This document shows, piece by piece, positions 8,950-18,214 of a DNA stretch of 64,000 nucleotides; position 1 is the stretch's first letter; each line of letters starts with the position of its first letter. Under the pieces are notes generated by a model. The model saw nothing but the letters and a program-made list of their open reading frames with translations. It did not search any database and was not told the origin of the DNA. The DNA comes from JAHFUA01 sp963733935 (lineage in GTDB: Bacteria; Acidobacteriota; Terriglobia; Terriglobales; Acidobacteriaceae). The stretch covers positions 186,001 through 250,000 of the forward strand of contig CAVTEQ010000015.1 of NCBI GenBank assembly GCA_963733935.1. The letters are read 5' to 3'. Position numbers and translations under genes: made by a program.

Positions 8950-8967
8950 CTTTAACCTTTCTTTGAC
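8950..8967 (+). promoter_or_regulatory. Candidate Pho box
   Basis: Two 7-bp direct repeats, CTTTAAC and CTTTGAC, are separated by exactly 4 bp (CTTT). This 7+4+7 spacing is that of PhoB-type boxes. The site ends about 50 bp before the pstS start and overlaps a perfect TTGACA (8963-8968). The repeat bases differ from the enterobacterial consensus, so the assignment rests on spacing and position. Confidence 0.4.
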
Positions 8968-9016
8968 AAAGTGCTGCGACTCTCGCACGCACTCATCCCC
9001 AGCAGGGAGAATTGCG

Positions 9017-10054
9017 ATGAAAGCTCGTTTCTTGCTGGCCGTCCTCTTCTGTTCGTTGGTCTTAGCTCTGGTTTCCTGCAGCGGAAGCAAGGGCGCTTCC
9101 AGCAGCAGCGTGAAGCTGCAAGGCGCGGGTGCGTCTTTTCCGGCGCCGCTTTACAACAAATGGTTCAAGAGCTACAGCGGCGCGCATCCCGACGTGCTGG
9201 TCGACTACCAATCGGTGGGCAGCGGCACCGGCATCAAGAGCGTGATCGACCACACCGTGGATTTCGGCGCCAGCGACGCTGCCATGAAGCCCGAAGACAT
9301 GGCGCGCGTCGAGGGCGGAGTGCAGTTGTTTCCCATGACCGCCGGCAGCATCGTGATCGCCTACAACTTGAAAGGCGTCACCGACTTGAAGCTGCCACGG
9401 AAGGCTTATGCCGGCATATTTCTGGGCACGGTGAAGCGCTGGAACGATCCTGTGATCGCCAAGGCGAATCCCGGCACCAGCCTTCCCGACCTGCCCATCA
9501 ACGTGGTGGTGCGCGCCGACAGCAGCGGCACCAGCTTCGTGTTTTCCAAGCATCTGAGCGCGATCAGCGATGACTTCAAGAACAGCGTGGGTGTGAACAC
9601 CATGCCCAACTGGCCGGCGGGTACCCGCTCCAAGGGCAATGAGGGAGTGACCGCCAGCATCATGACCACGCCGGGAGCGATCGGCTACATCGAGTACGGC
9701 TACGCCAAGAGCCAGAATGTGCCCATGGCGATTCTGGAGAACAAGTCCGGCAAGTTCGTGGCGCCCGGCACTGCCTCGGGACAAGCGGCGCTGGCTTCGG
9801 CCGAGCTGCCCAGCGATCTGATCGTGTGGGCTTCGGATCCGGACAACGCCGAAGCGTACCCGATCGTGACCTATACCTGGTTGATTTGTTATCGCAAGTA
9901 TCCGGATGCCAAGAAGCGCGCAGCGGTGCAGAACCTCGTCAAGTATGGGCTGACGGACGGACAAAAAGATGCGGAGGCCCTGGGATACATTCCGCTGCCC
10001 GGTACGGTCGTCGCCAAGGCGACGGCTGCGGTAGACAACATCACTTCCAATTGA
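9017..10054 (+). CDS. pstS: Phosphate ABC transporter substrate-binding lipoprotein PstS
   Basis: The first gene of the pst operon encodes the periplasmic phosphate-binding component, here a lipoprotein: the signal peptide ends at a lipobox (LVSC). The mature part of this 345-residue protein has the PstS pattern GAGASFPAPLYNKW, DYQSVGSGTG, DFGASDAAM, then RADSSGTSFVFSKHL and GNEGVTASI. The ATG at 9017 follows a CAGGGAGA ribosome site; an earlier in-frame start would hide the signal peptide. A second pstS closes the operon. Confidence 0.94.
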   Translation: MKARFLLAVLFCSLVLALVSCSGSKGASSSSVKLQGAGASFPAPLYNKWFKSYSGAHPDVLVDYQSVGSGTGIKSVIDHTVDFGASDAAMKPEDMARVEGGVQLFPMTAGSIVIAYNLKGVTDLKLPRKAYAGIFLGTVKRWNDPVIAKANPGTSLPDLPINVVVRADSSGTSFVFSKHLSAISDDFKNSVGVNTMPNWPAGTRSKGNEGVTASIMTTPGAIGYIEYGYAKSQNVPMAILENKSGKFVAPGTASGQAALASAELPSDLIVWASDPDNAEAYPIVTYTWLICYRKYPDAKKRAAVQNLVKYGLTDGQKDAEALGYIPLPGTVVAKATAAVDNITSN

Positions 10055-10074
10055 CCGCGGAGGATTACGACTCT

Positions 10075-11136
10075 ATGGCGAGCACCACAGAGGCACCCCG
10101 GTTGGTCGCGGGCGGTGTCTTCGCGGCCCGCGCCGGCGAGGTGACGCAGGCGCCGTCGCGCACCCAGGTGGTGTTCAACAAGATATTCCAGCGAATCTGT
10201 CTGGCGTTTGCCGGCGTGACCATCCTGCTGCTCACCTTCATCGTGTTGCGCATCGCCGTGGCCGCGATTCCCGCCGCGCGACAATACGGCCTGGGCTTTA
10301 TTTCCGGCCGCGTCTGGGATCCCAACACCCAGCGCTTCGGCATTCTCGCCGAGATCTGGGGAACACTGTTTACCTCGGTGCTGGCGCTGATCGTGGGAAC
10401 CGCATTCGGGACTGCCGCCGCCATCTTCCTGAGCGAAGGCTTCCTGGGACAGGCAGTGTTCGCCGTGCTGCGGCGGTTTCGACTGCATCTCCACCCTTTC
10501 TGGGGCAAGTTCCCGGATCAACTGGAGAACTTGCTCAAGAACCTGATCGAGCTGCTGGCGGCGATTCCCAGCGTGGTGTACGGCCTGTGGGGATTGTTCG
10601 TGGTGATCCCGCTGATCCGTCCGGCGTGCAACTGGCTGCATTTGAAGATGGGGTGGGTGCCGCTGTTTTCCACCGACCTCAGCGGTCCGGGCGTGCTTCC
10701 GGCGGTGTTGGTGCTGTCCATAATGATTCTTCCGACCATCACTGCCATCAGCCGCGGTGCGCTGGCCTCGGTGCCGCCGAAACTGCGCATGGCGGCTTAT
10801 GGGTTGGGAGCAACGCGCTGGGAGGCGATCCTGGCGGTCATCCTTCCCACGGCTGCGCGCGGCATCTTCGCCGGCGTGGTGCTGGCTTTCGGACGCGCTC
10901 TCGGCGAAACCATGGCTTTGGCGATGCTGGTGGGCAACGCCAACCAGATCAGCGTCTCGCTGTTCTCGCCCGCGAATACCCTGGCCGCTTTGCTTGCCAA
11001 CAACTTTCCCGAAGCTGGCCCCAAAGAGGTCAGCGTGCTCATGTATGCCGCTTTGGTGCTGTTGGGGATCACTCTGGTTGTGAACATCCTGGGCTCTTTC
11101 ATTCTGCAGAGGGCGACGCTAAGTCATGTCGAATAG
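10075..11136 (+). CDS. pstC: Phosphate ABC transporter permease PstC
   Basis: A 353-residue inner-membrane permease with about six hydrophobic helices. The cytoplasmic EAA-type loop is ASVPPKLRMAAYGLGATRWEAI, followed by FGRALGETMALAMLVGN, which is diagnostic of PstC. The start follows GGAGG, and the gene lies 20 bp after pstS. Its stop overlaps the pstA start by 11 bp, indicating translational coupling. A ~35-residue cytoplasmic N-terminus precedes the first helix. Confidence 0.94.
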   Translation: MASTTEAPRLVAGGVFAARAGEVTQAPSRTQVVFNKIFQRICLAFAGVTILLLTFIVLRIAVAAIPAARQYGLGFISGRVWDPNTQRFGILAEIWGTLFTSVLALIVGTAFGTAAAIFLSEGFLGQAVFAVLRRFRLHLHPFWGKFPDQLENLLKNLIELLAAIPSVVYGLWGLFVVIPLIRPACNWLHLKMGWVPLFSTDLSGPGVLPAVLVLSIMILPTITAISRGALASVPPKLRMAAYGLGATRWEAILAVILPTAARGIFAGVVLAFGRALGETMALAMLVGNANQISVSLFSPANTLAALLANNFPEAGPKEVSVLMYAALVLLGITLVVNILGSFILQRATLSHVE

Positions 11137-12078
11137 CACAGAACTCGAAACCGCGAACGTCAAGCGCGACGCGGACGTTATCGATCCTTTTGCGGGGATC
11201 GACTTCTCGGAACTGGACCGCTCGTTGCGGCGTCCGCGGACGTTCATCGATTTCTTCCTGAGCGGGCTGGTCGCGCTCATGACCATTCTGGCGCTGATCC
11301 CGCTGTTCTCGGTCGTGTGGAAGCTGGTGTCGCGCGGCGGCAGCCAAGCTCAGCCTGGTGGCGCTCACGACGCTGCCCCCGGCGCCTCTGGAGCAAGGCG
11401 GCGGATTCGGTAACGCCATCATGGGGACGCTGATCATTGTGGGCGTCGCAGTCCTGGTAAGCGTTCCGATCGGGGTGCTGACGGCTATCTATCTGGCGCA
11501 GGCGCGGCAGAGCCGGTTCGCAGATAGCGTGCGCTTTGGCGCCAAGGTGCTCACCGGATTCCCCTCCATTCTCGCGGGCGTATTCGCCTACGGCGCCATC
11601 GTGATGGCTACCGGCGGATATTCCGCCCTGGCGGGAGCGGTGGCGCTTTCGGTGCTCATGATACCGATCATCGTGCTCACGGCCGAGGACGCGATCCGCA
11701 TGGTTCCGTCGCGCATGAAAGAAGCGGCCATTGGCATGGGCGCCACCAACACGCAGACAGTGTGGATGGTGCTGTTGCCCACCGCCATTCCCGGGATTTT
11801 GACTGGGAGTCATGCTGGCGGTGGCTCGCGCCGCCGGCGAGACCGCTCCCCTCATCTTTACCGCATTGTTTAGTAACTACTGGCTCTGGTCGAATGGCCG
11901 CGCGGACCTGATGCAGCCGACGGCCTCGCTCGCCGTGCTCATCTACAACTTTGCCGGCATGCCCTTCCAGAACCAGGTCGACCTGGCGTGGGCCGCTGCC
12001 CTGGTGCTGGTGCTGCTGGTGCTTGCAGCCAACCTGATTGGGCAGAGCCTCTCCAGCCGTCAAATTCAGCAACCTTAG
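11126..12078 (+). pseudogene. pstA: Phosphate ABC transporter permease PstA, two frameshifts
   Basis: The PstA sequence is complete but spread over three frames. Frame one (11126 to ~11341) gives the N-terminus and first helix. Frame two (~11343 to ~11806) continues AKLSLVALTTLPPAPLEQGG through the helices and the loop RMVPSRMKEAAIGMGATNTQTVWMV. Frame three (~11809 to 12078) gives VMLAVARAAGETAPLIF and the end. Each join needs removal of one base, near 11338-11342 and 11804-11808. The rest of the operon is intact and every motif is preserved, so base-calling errors are as likely as true loss. If real, the transporter would be non-functional. Confidence 0.85.
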
Positions 12079-12090
12079 GAGACACGAGTT

Positions 12091-12924
12091 ATGGCCACTG
12101 GTCCACTTCCGCAGCCCAGCGAGTCCCCGCATTCTCCTGCCGCCTCGCCCGAGGAGGTGGTGATCGATTGCCACATCAAGGACCTTCACTACGGCAGCTT
12201 CAAGGCGGTTCGGGACACTGCGATCCCGGTGAAGAAGAACTCGATCACCGCCTTCATCGGGCCGTCGGGTTGCGGGAAGAGCACGGTGCTGCGCTGCCTG
12301 AATCGGATGAATGACCTGGTTCGCGGCTTCCGCTTCCAGGGGCACGTCCGCTACCGCGGGCGCGACATCTACGATGCCGCCATCGATCCCGTCGCCGTGC
12401 GCCGCTTCATCGGCATGGTGTTCCAGCAGCCCAATCCGTTTGCCACCAGCATCTTCAATAACGTCGCATTTGGATTGCGGCTGAACGGCTACAAGGGCGA
12501 CAAGGCAGCAAAGGTTGAAAAGGCCCTGCGCGCTTCCGCCCTCTGGGACGAAGTAAAAGACAAGCTGCAGAAGAGCGGGCTGTCGCTCTCCGGCGGCCAG
12601 CAGCAGCGCTTGTGCATCGCACGCGCGATCGCCACCGAGCCCGAAGTGTTGCTCATGGACGAGCCCTGCTCGGCGCTCGACCCCATCGCCACTCGCAAGA
12701 TCGAAGAGCTGATGCTCGAACTTCGCAAGAAGTTCACCATCGCCATCGTTACCCACAACTTGCAGCAGGCGCAGCGCGTGGCCGACTACACCGGCTTTCT
12801 CTACGTGGATACCACCCAGGGCGGGCGGACGGGCTATCTGGTGGAGTTCGGCGATTCCCAACAGATCTTCCATGCGCCCAAGCACCAGTACACCCAGGAA
12901 TACATTCGCGGCGAATTCAGCTAG
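12091..12924 (+). CDS. pstB: Phosphate ABC transporter ATP-binding protein PstB
   Basis: The ATPase of the Pst system, 277 residues. It has Walker A GPSGCGKST, a Q-loop in FQQPNPF (typical of PstB), the ABC signature LSGGQQQR, Walker B LLMDEPCSALDP and the switch His in VTHNLQQA. The N-terminal ~25 residues are a Pro/Ser-rich extension. It starts 12 bp after pstA with GGAG upstream, and pstS2 follows. Confidence 0.95.
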   Translation: MATGPLPQPSESPHSPAASPEEVVIDCHIKDLHYGSFKAVRDTAIPVKKNSITAFIGPSGCGKSTVLRCLNRMNDLVRGFRFQGHVRYRGRDIYDAAIDPVAVRRFIGMVFQQPNPFATSIFNNVAFGLRLNGYKGDKAAKVEKALRASALWDEVKDKLQKSGLSLSGGQQQRLCIARAIATEPEVLLMDEPCSALDPIATRKIEELMLELRKKFTIAIVTHNLQQAQRVADYTGFLYVDTTQGGRTGYLVEFGDSQQIFHAPKHQYTQEYIRGEFS

Positions 12925-12942
12925 AGGGTGGAGGCGCGGATT

Positions 12943-14031
12943 ATGGGAAGCAAAGCTATGAGGTTGCTGATTGCGCTGGTTCTCTCCGGCGCGCTGGTCG
13001 GCTGCTCCGCCAGCAGCGGCGGCACGAAGCCCAAGCCGGTGGTGCCTGCCGGCGGAGTGCTGCTTCAGGGCGCCGGAGCTACGTTTCCTTCCGTCCTCTA
13101 CCAGAAGTGGTTTGCGAATTATCAGAAGGAACATCCGACGACGGTGATCAGCTACGACGCCGTGGGAAGCGGCGAAGGCATCCATCGCTTCCTGGGCAAG
13201 GGCATCAAGGACGAGGATAGGGTCGATTTCGGCGCCAGCGACGCCGCCATGCGTGACGAGGACATGGCAAAAGTTCCCACCGGAGCAGTTCTGCTGCCGG
13301 TTACGGCTGGCGAGGTCGCCTTGGCCTACAACCTGCCGGACCTGCATACCGACCTCAAGCTGTCGCGGCAGGCCTACAGCGGCATCTTCCTCGGACAAAT
13401 CAAGAATTGGGACGATCCTCGCATCGCCAGGACCAATCCCGGCGTCAAGCTGCCGCACCTCACCATCACCACCGTGGTGCGCCAGGACGGCAGCGGCACC
13501 ACCTTCGCCTTCACCAAGCACCTCGACGCCATCAGCGACACGTTCCGCTCGCAGTTCGGGCCGGCGACGTTGATCAACTGGCCCGGCAATGCCATGCGCG
13601 CCAGCGGTAATGAAGGTGTGGCCGGCCGCATCAAGCAGTCACTCGGCTCCATCGGATATGTGGGCCGCGAGTTTGCCCGCAAGGTGGGTCTCCCGATGGC
13701 CTTGCTGGAGAATCGCGAAGGGCGATTCGTAGCGCCTACAGAGAAAGCCGGCACCGCCGCACTGGCCGACGCCGAGCTGCCGGACAATCTGCGCGCCTAC
13801 GTGCCTGATCCTGCCGGTGCGGATTCCTATCCCATCGTGACCCTTACCTGGATCCTCCTCTACCAGAGAAATCCGGATGCGGAGAAGGCGAAAGCTTTGC
13901 ACGCTCTGTTTCGCTGGTGTCTGACAGATGGGCAGAAGTACGCGCCAGAGTTGGGGTATCTGCCGCTGCCTCCCAACGTCGCCATGAAATCGCTGGCGCG
14001 GCTCGACGTGATCTTGCCGCCAGCAGACTAG
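12943..14031 (+). CDS. pstS: Second phosphate-binding lipoprotein PstS
   Basis: A 362-residue paralogue of the first pstS. It has a lipoprotein signal (ALVGC), GAGATFPSVLYQKW, DAVGSGEGIH, DFGASDAAM, RQDGSGTTFAFTKHL and a GNEGVAGRI block. The ATG at 12943 sits eight bases after GGAGG. The two paralogues are clearly homologous along their whole length but differ throughout, so this is not a recent duplication. It may have a different affinity or be a processed signalling variant; this is inference. Confidence 0.93.
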   Translation: MGSKAMRLLIALVLSGALVGCSASSGGTKPKPVVPAGGVLLQGAGATFPSVLYQKWFANYQKEHPTTVISYDAVGSGEGIHRFLGKGIKDEDRVDFGASDAAMRDEDMAKVPTGAVLLPVTAGEVALAYNLPDLHTDLKLSRQAYSGIFLGQIKNWDDPRIARTNPGVKLPHLTITTVVRQDGSGTTFAFTKHLDAISDTFRSQFGPATLINWPGNAMRASGNEGVAGRIKQSLGSIGYVGREFARKVGLPMALLENREGRFVAPTEKAGTAALADAELPDNLRAYVPDPAGADSYPIVTLTWILLYQRNPDAEKAKALHALFRWCLTDGQKYAPELGYLPLPPNVAMKSLARLDVILPPAD

Positions 14032-14037
14032 CGTCGC

Positions 14038-14657
14038 TTACCGTAAATCCTTGAAGGCGGGGCTTGTCTGGTAGCGCTCCGGGAAATGTGTCGCGTAACG
14101 CGACAGCCCCGGACAGATCAGGTGATGTGAGGACCCAAACCCCGATGCCTTCATCTCCTGCTTAGCCTGCTCCGCCGTCCAGCCTTGCTCCGCCATGCGA
14201 AAGGCGGCAATCATCATACCGGACCGGTCATCACCCAGGCGGCAGTGGAGGAACACCTTCTTCTCCGGGTTCTCCCGCAGCAGGCTCAGAAAACGGGCAA
14301 AAATCTCGTCTTTCGGGAACGGGCAATGCCACGGCATGGGCACATATTCCATGCCCAGGCTGTTCACCAGCTGACGTTCGTGCTCGCGGGAACCACGCAG
14401 ATCTACCACAATGCCGATACCCATTTTTGCGAGTGAACGGAACCCTTCCTCCGAGGGCTGCCCGCCCCGATACAGCCTGGGAGTGACCTCGATGAGTTGC
14501 GGTACGCCTTGGAGCGTCAGCTTGAATGGAAGGTTTCTTCAGCGGGCCGCTGAGGGCGGGTTTGCAAATCTGCTTGGGCGGTGACTCGCGACGTCGGCGA
14601 CAGGAGCGAGGCGATGATGATGATGACACCAAGCTGCCACGTCGTGGATCGCTTCAA
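14038..14657 (-). pseudogene. Secreted dual-specificity protein phosphatase, one frameshift
   Basis: The intact C-terminal frame (from ATG 14424) has the phosphatase loop HCRLGDDRSG (the HCx5R type), a general-acid region before it (MPWHCPFPKDE) and VVDLRGSREHE. Upstream, in the same frame, the codons read PRLYRGGQPSEEGFRSLAK, the usual N-terminus of this family, but a stop then intervenes. A signal-peptide-like stretch (LGVIIIIASLLSP) lies in another frame starting at TTG 14657. Adding one base near 14520-14530 would join them. It converges on pstS2 with a 6-bp gap. Substrates are unknown. Confidence 0.65.
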
Positions 14658-14695
14658 CCGAAGGAGAGTATGCAACTAGATCGCGCGCCCCAATT

Positions 14696-15583
14696 TCATC
14701 GCTGATTTTCCTGGGGCTGGAGCCGGGCTAGCTCCTTCCGATAGAGCGCATTCTGCGGAAATTCGTCGGCTAACCCGGTAAGCAAGTGGCGGGCAGTTTC
14801 GCGGTCATGATCGCGCAGGGCCGCGACTGCCAGCAGCAGGCGGGCGTAGGGAGCGAGGTAGTGTCCTTTTTCCGCGGTGAGGCGCAGCTTGGCGATGCCT
14901 TCCTGCTTATCGGTCTCGGCTCCTCCCAGGCGCAGCAGCCAGCGGACGGGCGCGGAGTTATTGCCGAGCAGATAGTTCTCAACCCCCACCGCCAGATACG
15001 CGTCATAGCACGATGGATCGAGCGCGAGTAGTTTCTCGGCGAGCGCCCGCCCAGCCTTCATGTAGCTGAGCCCCGCCAGGTTGCGTTTCTCGATCATGGC
15101 CGCGTAATCGCCCCGCAGGCCGTTGGCCAGCACTTGCGCGAGAAGCGCATTGCGGTCCTGCGGCGACCCGGAAAGAATACGTCCGGAAATTTGGTCGCTC
15201 CTGGCAAGCTCCCGGTCGAAGGCCGCCCGCGCCTGCGGATCGGGCACCTGTTTTTCCCGTTTCGCGAAGCGGTGGTCGTCGGTGAACAGCTCGGACTCCA
15301 GGATATGCAGGCGGGCAAACTCCGCGAACAAATAAGCCGCGGCGTTCGATGCCGGGCCCAGAGCATCGTCGGGATGGCTCGCCTCCCACACCTGGAAGGT
15401 ATTGTGGGCGCCGTCAAAATCCAGGTTGTACATCTGGTGGAAGCCGGTCTCGAGCCCGACAGGCGACCCAATGGCATCGGCGGCCTTCGCGGGTGCCGCC
15501 AGTGTGACGACGCACACGAGCAGCGCGCACACTGCCCAGTAATCCCTTGCCAAGAGCTGTCGTATTCCCAAAGTTTTCCCCAC
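14696..15583 (-). CDS. Secreted TPR-like protein of unknown function
   Basis: This 295-residue protein has a signal peptide (hydrophobic VCALLVCVVTLAA, cleavage after AKA). It then has mostly helical, alanine/leucine-rich sequence with TPR-like spacing (YNLDFDGAHNTFQVWEASHPDD; RALAEKLLALDPSCYDAYLAVG; a terminal repeat near DRETARHLLTGLADEFPQNALYRKELARL). It probably acts as a periplasmic scaffold. No catalytic motif is seen. It lies upstream of the phosphatase on the same strand, with a 38-bp gap to the putative TTG start. Confidence 0.7.
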   Translation of the reverse strand: MGKTLGIRQLLARDYWAVCALLVCVVTLAAPAKAADAIGSPVGLETGFHQMYNLDFDGAHNTFQVWEASHPDDALGPASNAAAYLFAEFARLHILESELFTDDHRFAKREKQVPDPQARAAFDRELARSDQISGRILSGSPQDRNALLAQVLANGLRGDYAAMIEKRNLAGLSYMKAGRALAEKLLALDPSCYDAYLAVGVENYLLGNNSAPVRWLLRLGGAETDKQEGIAKLRLTAEKGHYLAPYARLLLAVAALRDHDRETARHLLTGLADEFPQNALYRKELARLQPQENQR

Positions 15584-15656
15584 TTCGATTGGCGGGCAAG
15601 TATTCTACTTAGATGCGCCCGAAGGGCCCGGCCGTTCTCTGCTTTCCATAAATTAT

Positions 15657-16862
15657 CTAGGAAACCGGCACAGCCATGTTCTGCCGGGACTCAACCCGGG
15701 GCTTGCTGAGCGCGTTCATCGCAGCTTGGACCCCGCCCGGCCGGTGAGGCACCCCAGCGTCCCCCAACCCCATCTCCACTCCAGCCAGCGTGCCCATCAG
15801 CATCAGCTCGTTAAGGTCGCCGAGATGGCCGATGCGGAAGATCTTCCCCTTGAGCTTGCCCAGGCCGGTGCCGAGTGACAAATCATACCTCTCAAGGGTG
15901 ATGTTGCGGAAGTGGTCAGCATCGTGGCCTTCCGGCATCAGCACCGCCGTGAGCGAGCTGGAGTATTCCCTGGGATCGAGCGCCAGCACTTGCAATCCCC
16001 AGGCTTCGACGGCCGCTCGCGTAGCGGCGGCAAGCCGCCGGTGCCGGGCAAACACATTCTCCAGCCCCTCTTCGTGCAGCATCGCGATGGCCTCGCGCAA
16101 TCCGTAAAGCAGGTTAGTGGCAGGCGTGTAGGGAAAGAAGCCGGCGGGATTCGACTTCAGCATATCTTCCCAATCCCAGTAGGAGCGCTTCATGCGGCTG
16201 GTCTTCGATGCGGCCAGCGCCCTCTCCGATGCCGCATTGAAGCCCAAGCCGGGCGGCAGCATCAGCCCTTTTTGCGAGCCGGCGACGGTGACGTCCACTC
16301 CCCACTCATCCTGCTTGTAATCCATGCAGGCGAGCGAGGAAACCGTGTCCACCAGAAATAGCGCGGGATGGCGCGCGGCGTCGATGGCCTTGCGGATCTC
16401 CGCGATGCGGCTGGTCACACCGGTCGAAGTCTCGTTATGGACCACAGCCACGGCCTTGATGGCGTGCTCGCGGTCGGCGGCCAGCCGGGCTTCCACCTGG
16501 GCCGGATCCACACCGTGACGCCAGTCGCCGGGAACAAACTCAGCGTCCAGCCCCAGCTTCCTGGCCATCGCCTGCCACAGCACGGCGAATTGGCCGGTCT
16601 CGAACATCAACACCTTATCGCCGGGTGAAAGCGTGTTAACCAGTGCGGCTTCCCAGGCGCCAGTGCCGGATGAGGGAAAAATAATCACCGGTCCGGAGGT
16701 CTTGAAGATCGAGCGCGCCCCTTCGAGCACGTCCTTCCCGAGTTGCGCAAACTCCGGCCCGCGATGATCGATGGTAGGGCGGTCAATCGCGCGCAGAACC
16801 CGGTCGGGCACATTGGTGGGGCCGGGAATCTGAAGGAAATGACGGCCGGGGCGACGTGACAT
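15657..16862 (-). CDS. Serine/alanine--glyoxylate aminotransferase (class V PLP)
   Basis: A PLP enzyme of 401 residues that transfers an amino group to glyoxylate. The N-terminal PGPTNVPDRVLRAI and HRGPEF are characteristic. SSGTGAWEAALVN holds the phosphate-binding region, VDTVSSLACMDY the PLP-ring Asp, and GSQKGLMLPPG the Schiff-base Lys. The length and the FRIGHLGDLNELMLMGTLAGVEMGL ending fit the serine-glyoxylate type. A malate-synthase-like gene about 10 kb away would also use glyoxylate, but a link is inference. Confidence 0.88.
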   Translation of the reverse strand: MSRRPGRHFLQIPGPTNVPDRVLRAIDRPTIDHRGPEFAQLGKDVLEGARSIFKTSGPVIIFPSSGTGAWEAALVNTLSPGDKVLMFETGQFAVLWQAMARKLGLDAEFVPGDWRHGVDPAQVEARLAADREHAIKAVAVVHNETSTGVTSRIAEIRKAIDAARHPALFLVDTVSSLACMDYKQDEWGVDVTVAGSQKGLMLPPGLGFNAASERALAASKTSRMKRSYWDWEDMLKSNPAGFFPYTPATNLLYGLREAIAMLHEEGLENVFARHRRLAAATRAAVEAWGLQVLALDPREYSSSLTAVLMPEGHDADHFRNITLERYDLSLGTGLGKLKGKIFRIGHLGDLNELMLMGTLAGVEMGLGDAGVPHRPGGVQAAMNALSKPRVESRQNMAVPVS

Positions 16863-17002
16863 GGCTTCCTCCCGATTGCGCGCCGTGAGGCTGCGCGAAA
16901 ACCTTGATCGGTTACATGATTGGATGCACGGGCCGGCTGATTATATCCATCCATTGCGCAACGAAAACGGCGGGATCGCAGCAGACCTATTAAGAAATCC
17001 TT

Positions 17003-17028
17003 TCTCTGTGCCTCCGTGTCTCTGTGGC
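17003..17028. repeat. Dispersed CACAGAGACACGGAGGCACAGAG-type repeat
   Basis: The 180-bp gap between the glycosyltransferase and the aminotransferase contains TCTCTGTGCCTCCGTGTCTCTG. This low-complexity repeat type is scattered in intergenic regions of many soil bacteria. No hairpin of its own is obvious. Confidence 0.5.
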
Positions 17029-17042
17029 GGATTTTTTCCGAG

Positions 17043-18206
17043 TCAGGGCTTACCACCAACGCTGCGATTGCGCTGGTAGACGGTTTCGAGAACCTCGGCT
17101 GTTTGCTGGGCCAAGGGGCCGATCTCGAACAACCGGTGGGCTCGTTCTCGGGCACGTCCTGACATGCTGGCGGACAGGGCTTTGTCCGTCAATATTCTGA
17201 CTACCGCCTCCGCCCATGCGGCGGGATCGTCAGGCGGAAGCAGGATGCCGGCGCCATCGCGGCCCACGCACTCCGGGATGCCGTCAACATCGGAAGCCAC
17301 CACCGGCAGGCCGCTGGCCATGGACTCGATCAACACGCTGACGAAAGCGCCGCGCCGGCTGGGATGAGCAAAGCAATCCATGGCGGCCAGAACGTCGGGC
17401 ATGTCCGCACGGTAGCCCGCCCAAATTACGTCTTTTTCTAATCCCAAATCGTGGACGAGCTTCTGCAGATCCGCATGGTAGCTTTCGTCTGCCTGGTAAA
17501 GCGTTGCTCCCACCAACAGGAAGCGGGCGGCAGGAATTTGATTCTTGACCCGAGCGGCCATTTGCAGGAATACATCCTGACCCTTCATGGAGGTAATGCG
17601 TGCGGCCATGCCCACGAGGGGAGTGTCCGGGCCCACTCCCAACTCTTGGCGCACGCGCTCCCTGTTCCCGCTGCAAAAATGAGACAAGTCCCGCCCATCA
17701 GGAATCGTCCAAAGCCGGTCCGCGAATTGGGCCGGGGACACCTGGCCGCAGGTCTCCAGGCTATCGCGAACAGCTTGCGATATGCAGATAACGCCATCGT
17801 ATTTGCGAAAGCTGGAGGCCACTGGCCGAGTGATCATGTTGCGCACGTGAACCACAATTGGAATCCCGGCAGCCGCGCAAGCCGCGGAGACAAACGGCGC
17901 GAGAAAATGCAGGTTCACATGGACAAGATCAATCCTGCACTTGTAAAGCAAGTTCACGAGTCTGGAGAGGGAAAGCAGGCGGCGAAGTCTCCAGGGGCGG
18001 GCGTCGCCGATCTCAAGCTGGATGCGGTCGACCGCGAATCCCTGCTTGCGCAGAAGCGTGTCGAGCGGGCCCGGCGCCTCGACCAGGCAGTACGGCCTCC
18101 ACGTGGAGTCCAGCCGCGGGATCACCGGCAACAGCGACATCTCGCCGCCGTACGCGCAACGGCTGGGGTTCGTAACAAACAGGATGTGTTTTTCTGAGGA
18201 CTTCAT
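17043..18206 (-). CDS. Glycosyltransferase family 4
   Basis: A 387-residue GT-B glycosyltransferase transferring sugar from an activated donor. The N-terminal half begins HILFVTNPSRCAYGGEMSL. The C-terminal donor domain has GMAARITSMKGQDVFL, FLLVGAT, VIWAGYRADMPDVLAAMDCFAHPS and LIESMASGLPVVASDVDGIPE. The second Glu of the EX7E motif (LIES) is present, but the first position appears replaced. The start follows the stop of the isonitrile-synthase-like gene by 8 bp (GTG 18209 is an alternative), so the two form one transcript. Its acceptor may be that enzyme's product; this is inference. Confidence 0.88.
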   Translation of the reverse strand: MKSSEKHILFVTNPSRCAYGGEMSLLPVIPRLDSTWRPYCLVEAPGPLDTLLRKQGFAVDRIQLEIGDARPWRLRRLLSLSRLVNLLYKCRIDLVHVNLHFLAPFVSAACAAAGIPIVVHVRNMITRPVASSFRKYDGVICISQAVRDSLETCGQVSPAQFADRLWTIPDGRDLSHFCSGNRERVRQELGVGPDTPLVGMAARITSMKGQDVFLQMAARVKNQIPAARFLLVGATLYQADESYHADLQKLVHDLGLEKDVIWAGYRADMPDVLAAMDCFAHPSRRGAFVSVLIESMASGLPVVASDVDGIPECVGRDGAGILLPPDDPAAWAEAVVRILTDKALSASMSGRARERAHRLFEIGPLAQQTAEVLETVYQRNRSVGGKP

Positions 18207-18214
18207 CACCGCGG

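Larger units (their letters stand above)
8707..9016. other. Divergent intergenic region between gdh and pst
   Basis: No gene is seen here. The gdh side (minus) carries the hairpin plus T7 at 8730-8755, and the pst side (plus) carries the direct repeat at 8950-8967. Promoters for both transcripts should lie here, but I cannot place a confident -10 box for either. Confidence 0.6.

Noticed and set aside
11677..13521. 614-codon open frame antisense to the pst operon
   Set aside because: It covers parts of pstA, pstB and pstS2, which are certain on the other strand.
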